This document shows, piece by piece, positions 62,501 to 64,000 of a stretch of 64,000 nt of DNA. Under the pieces are notes generated by a model. The model was given only the letters and a program-made list of their open reading frames with translations. It was not told where the DNA came from and searched no databases. Location: contig JAIRJW010000048.1 of assembly GCA_031260455.1 (NCBI GenBank), forward strand, positions 33,234-97,233. The letters run 5' to 3'. This DNA is from Fluviicola sp. Its GTDB lineage: Bacteria; Bacteroidota; Bacteroidia; Flavobacteriales_D; Crocinitomicaceae. Numbering within the stretch: position 1 is the stretch's first letter; every line of letters begins with the position of its first letter. A program made the translations under genes and the position numbers.

Positions 62501-62892
62501 TGCTGATTATCAGTCTGGGATACGCCAAAAATCCGGAAGGCTTTTTTCACATGCGTTTCGGGCCATTGAATCAGGCAAACGGATACAAACGCCTGAATGT
62601 GTTGCTGACACGGGCAAAAAAGGAGTTGCATTTTTTCAGTTCGGTCAGTTCCGGAGATTTCCAGTTGTCGGAAAACGAATCGGTCAATCTGCTCCGGAGA
62701 TTTTTAACGGATCTGGAAGAAAACCAGATACAGAAATCTCACATTATTTTCCCGTACCGTCTTCAGGAGGAAACTGTAAGCGGAAATACGGCCTGTTTCA
62801 AACACATCTATTCAAAAATCCCGGATTCACGTGACTTGCTTACCTTCCACCGCTTGATGAAACAGCGTGGCTGGAAATTGGAGTATGAGTGA
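59515..62892 (+). CDS. Large SF1 (Upf1/Dna2-like) helicase-type AAA protein
   Basis: A 1125-residue superfamily 1 protein. Residues 1-220 are a unique N-terminal domain of alpha/beta type. Walker A LLQGPPGTGKSQVLIN (about 245) starts the helicase core; a long inserted, largely helical region (about 300-760) follows, then Walker B LVLFDEASQIPLP (about 820), motif III-like RALVAGDEQQMAPTSYFGK, motif IV/V LRHHYRSENSELIRFSNAHF (about 875) and QGDEADVLIISLGYA (about 985), and motif VI NVLLTRAKKELHFF. All NTPase motifs look intact. No nuclease domain seen. It is a lone gene with its own promoter; related large helicases occur both as housekeeping and in defence systems, and nothing here decides between them. 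Confidence 0.85.
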   Translation: MDFSQQHIADFIHALSDIPATDLLVNLPEVSKGMIRLEKLPGEKFSIQIDGSWKFILQIAVKFRLEADVNSLCLVFGVLTSRVPGRESTSPLLLIPLNWHYQRITNTLQLELNEETLEVNPYIRFLYSELSGKSLEEFPTDSTLAEKFAQIKNLLEDLDQTWNVKEEFIIGNFHYHRFHMLRELEGIEKSDAPKILVNQLLGNDFGNLEVLHLPEGLLSPSDADQLRVFQTLKEKNVLLQGPPGTGKSQVLINILGKSVKSRLKCLTVSEKRVALEVILKKLSEQNLDAFAFVIHSQTRSSDLLKQLKRTWNLLETETFGSGNNLRLSEQLNANLQLLLDRLNLPDYFAGVSYKVFCDLVRETPLNRDKFSTRAPSLDEWLKVKSIVQELDLKLEGFSMLRGLKPRFFEKWNGDQLAKKSLEKWKDLQEKLGDLVFLKDLDQTIAALGRCQLVENEQYKVYSGLALKPKEWKKFQNWVRAFFELEEKLNQEKQEIHIWKQVPSQSQLDSWDQAASWIQLRKRKKAIARLLKDTSVLPEIAVSNWKNYLATAEEWKNLERYFIGLGLNPVRHELELGLIYAAALQRESGTLLSEIATWTSAKRKAVITCGPELKDLYDTLTNYFKPGETLPLESFLRQKEQDFVVLTSVYETLKSLPGFFFELVENADSWQELQALILFSSLCKIESLNPELVKFSGEELHERLDQLIETEDEEQADFAESIRYRIQQDFEAFEALLRIPAQKLTAEQKEQKFRLKKGKSILVKEFAKSRNHLTIRNLLASDAKEWIQLLIPVWLATPGQVADHFPLEAGLFDLVLFDEASQIPLPNALGSLFRSKRALVAGDEQQMAPTSYFGKHFGFHDLLHQAAYYFEKVSLRHHYRSENSELIRFSNAHFYRNELIVYPSVSEKQVLFHHLVKNGIFDERRNRAEAGAVAAFLEQFPGWGHETLGIVAFSEEQLKTIRSECSDRIQELLTIGQEEGTLFFKALENVQGDEADVLIISLGYAKNPEGFFHMRFGPLNQANGYKRLNVLLTRAKKELHFFSSVSSGDFQLSENESVNLLRRFLTDLEENQIQKSHIIFPYRLQEETVSGNTACFKHIYSKIPDSRDLLTFHRLMKQRGWKLEYE

Positions 62893-63105
62893 AAAGACCT
62901 CAAGCGGGGAAAGTTCTAACTTTTTGACGGAGGACTTGAATGCTTTGCCTGAATTTTCAAAACGAACGCTTGGACGAGATTAAAACTTTGATTAACGTGG
63001 TGGTGGTTTGTCTCTACTTTGTTTTTTGTAAAGATGGCATTGGTGTCATATTATCATTGAATACAAATTGCCATAATTGTTTGTATGAAAAATAACATTT
63101 TTCAG

Positions 63106-63804
63106 CTATAATAAAATTTTAACTAATTTTTTCTTACTTATTTTTATTTCAGAATAATCTAGAGCTTCAATAGTTTCCTGATGCCTCCAATTATATTCTT
63201 GTTCTGTAAACCTCATGTATAAAGGAAGTCCGTTTTTGGAAGAAAATCCTATTGTTACAGGGCAACTTAAATTTATCGAATCCGATTGTTCGATTTTAAA
63301 AAAATTAAACAGTTTCATGACCTCCGGTTTTCTGTTTTGAAATGAGAAGAAAACAGAATCCTTTAAATATTTTGCTCTAAACAGATCATCAGTGTTAAGA
63401 TATGAAATTCCAGACATTTCAAATCGTCTTATAATCAGCCATTTTAAGGGTAATTGTACATTTTGTGTTATTATTGAAGTATCAGCTAAAATTGTATCAC
63501 ACCGGTTGTTTGTACAATAAATGATAGCGTTTTGCTTCGTAAACAGCTTAAAACCCTCTTTTATTTCAACCCCAAGATCACAAACACTTTTAGCGAACAG
63601 GGAATCAACATTATCATCATCGTCTAATTCTTTATCTGGAAAGAGAGTGAAATATTGACGTCCAGGCTCATAATAGATGTTTTTCTTCCCTGAATGAAGG
63701 ATATGTCCGGCACGATAACCGCTACGGGCATAAGAATAAACTTGGTATCGACAGCTAAAAAGCAACAAAAGAGATAATATTAAGAAAAAAACTCTGTGAC
63801 CCAT
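63106..63804 (-). CDS. Lipoprotein of unknown function
   Basis: A 232-residue lipoprotein: signal GHRVFFLILSLLLLFSC, Cys 18 in lipobox LLFSC. The mature domain is beta-rich with repeated aromatic residues, and has two further Cys in IIYCTNNRCDTIL (about 97-102) that could be disulfide-bonded. No family recognised. Its ATG overlaps the stop codon of the preceding 51-codon secreted ORF by one base (TAATG), so translation is coupled. Confidence 0.65.
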   Translation of the reverse strand: MGHRVFFLILSLLLLFSCRYQVYSYARSGYRAGHILHSGKKNIYYEPGRQYFTLFPDKELDDDDNVDSLFAKSVCDLGVEIKEGFKLFTKQNAIIYCTNNRCDTILADTSIITQNVQLPLKWLIIRRFEMSGISYLNTDDLFRAKYLKDSVFFSFQNRKPEVMKLFNFFKIEQSDSINLSCPVTIGFSSKNGLPLYMRFTEQEYNWRHQETIEALDYSEIKISKKKLVKILL

Positions 63805-63959
63805 TATTTTCCGATAATTAGAGGGTTCATATCATTTTCTATCACTAGGGTTAGCATTTTTCCTTCCTTACCAATGCTTTTGAAAGGATTAAAATCTTTT
63901 TGTCCATTTACGGAAAAAGAAAGAATGATTAATCCAATAAATGTGATAAGTTTTTTCAT
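63804..63959 (-). CDS. 51-residue secreted peptide, possibly a truncated exported protein
   Basis: Too short for a usual ORF search but with a good signal peptide (MKKLITFIGLIILSFSVNGQ) followed by 31 residues (KDFNPFKSIGKEGKMLTLVI then ENDMNPLIIGK) before a stop at 63806-63804. The stop overlaps the start of the downstream lipoprotein gene by one base, so it is probably translated. The mature start NPFKSIGKEGKMLTL resembles, from memory, the beginning of longer exported proteins in Fluviicola-like genomes, so it may be the residue of a truncated gene, or a true small secreted peptide. No function can be given. Confidence 0.55.
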   Translation of the reverse strand: MKKLITFIGLIILSFSVNGQKDFNPFKSIGKEGKMLTLVIENDMNPLIIGK

Positions 63960-64000
63960 GGTTTTATAGTAGTTTGAAAATTACGATAAATTTCTGAACC

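Noticed and set aside
1..64000. CRISPR arrays, tRNA or rRNA genes, integrases, transposases
   Set aside because: None recognised on either strand when reading through the window; short tRNAs can be missed by eye.

Overview
The window is chromosomal DNA from a Bacteroidota bacterium, most likely a Flavobacteriales member of the Fluviicola/Crocinitomicaceae kind. The evidence is Bacteroidota-type -7 promoter boxes (TAnnTTTG) just upstream of many genes, SusC/OAR-type TonB receptors with a carboxypeptidase-like N-terminal domain, four exported proteins carrying a type IX secretion (T9SS) C-terminal sorting domain, many short exported lipoproteins, and the block plsX-fabH-accB-accC preceded by DUF177 and rpmF. 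The taxon is inferred from gene content only. No rRNA, tRNA, CRISPR array or intact insertion sequence was recognised.

Layout. 1-4.9 kb: start of an exported protein (minus), then a family 5 substrate-binding lipoprotein, a TonB-dependent receptor and a YwbE protein (plus). 5-10.5 kb (minus): lysine-catabolic aldehyde dehydrogenase AmaB and two T9SS-exported proteins, one a subtilisin-like protease. 10.6-19.2 kb (minus): a MoxR ATPase / DUF58 / DUF4350 / DUF4129 / SpoIIM cluster, preceded by an ECF sigma factor and its probable anti-sigma partner. 19.9-21.7 kb: an AT-rich two-gene cassette (DUF5131 plus three-Cys-motif partner TcmP), looking like an insertion next to the fatty-acid block. 21.9-29.1 kb (minus): accC, accB, fabH, plsX, rpmF, DUF177, pdxA and an M17 aminopeptidase, i.e. 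fatty-acid and phospholipid initiation with ribosome and pyridoxal phosphate genes. 29.4-34.9 kb: MarR regulator, a 1287-residue exported MORN-variant repeat protein and a lipoprotein.

35.1-40 kb (plus): YgiQ-type radical SAM protein, a small DUF3606 gene (minus), then a compact four-gene signalling unit: small conserved protein, seven-helix membrane protein, histidine kinase and LuxR-type response regulator. 40-42 kb (minus): rRNA-type methyltransferase, a TPR-like membrane protein and RidA. 42-46 kb: gpsA, DUF983, rplY and prs. 46-48 kb: a TonB receptor that is a clear pseudogene (frameshift plus a large internal deletion). 48.3-52.4 kb: a flippase-like membrane protein, an Ig-like lipoprotein, free methionine sulfoxide reductase, and a DEDD exonuclease. 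52.6-57.2 kb: two tandem paralogous M43 metalloproteases with PKD and T9SS domains. 57.3-64 kb: a short-chain dehydrogenase, cystathionine gamma-synthase-type enzyme, a large SF1 helicase, and a translationally coupled pair made of a 51-residue secreted peptide and a lipoprotein.

Several start codons were moved downstream of the longest possible ORF because a -7 promoter box lies inside the longer version or the extension begins with TTG. Best candidates for something undescribed: the four-gene signalling unit at 37.6-40.0 kb and the TcmP/DUF5131 cassette. A genome-scale pattern worth testing is how close the -7 boxes lie to start codons, which implies leaderless or nearly leaderless mRNAs.
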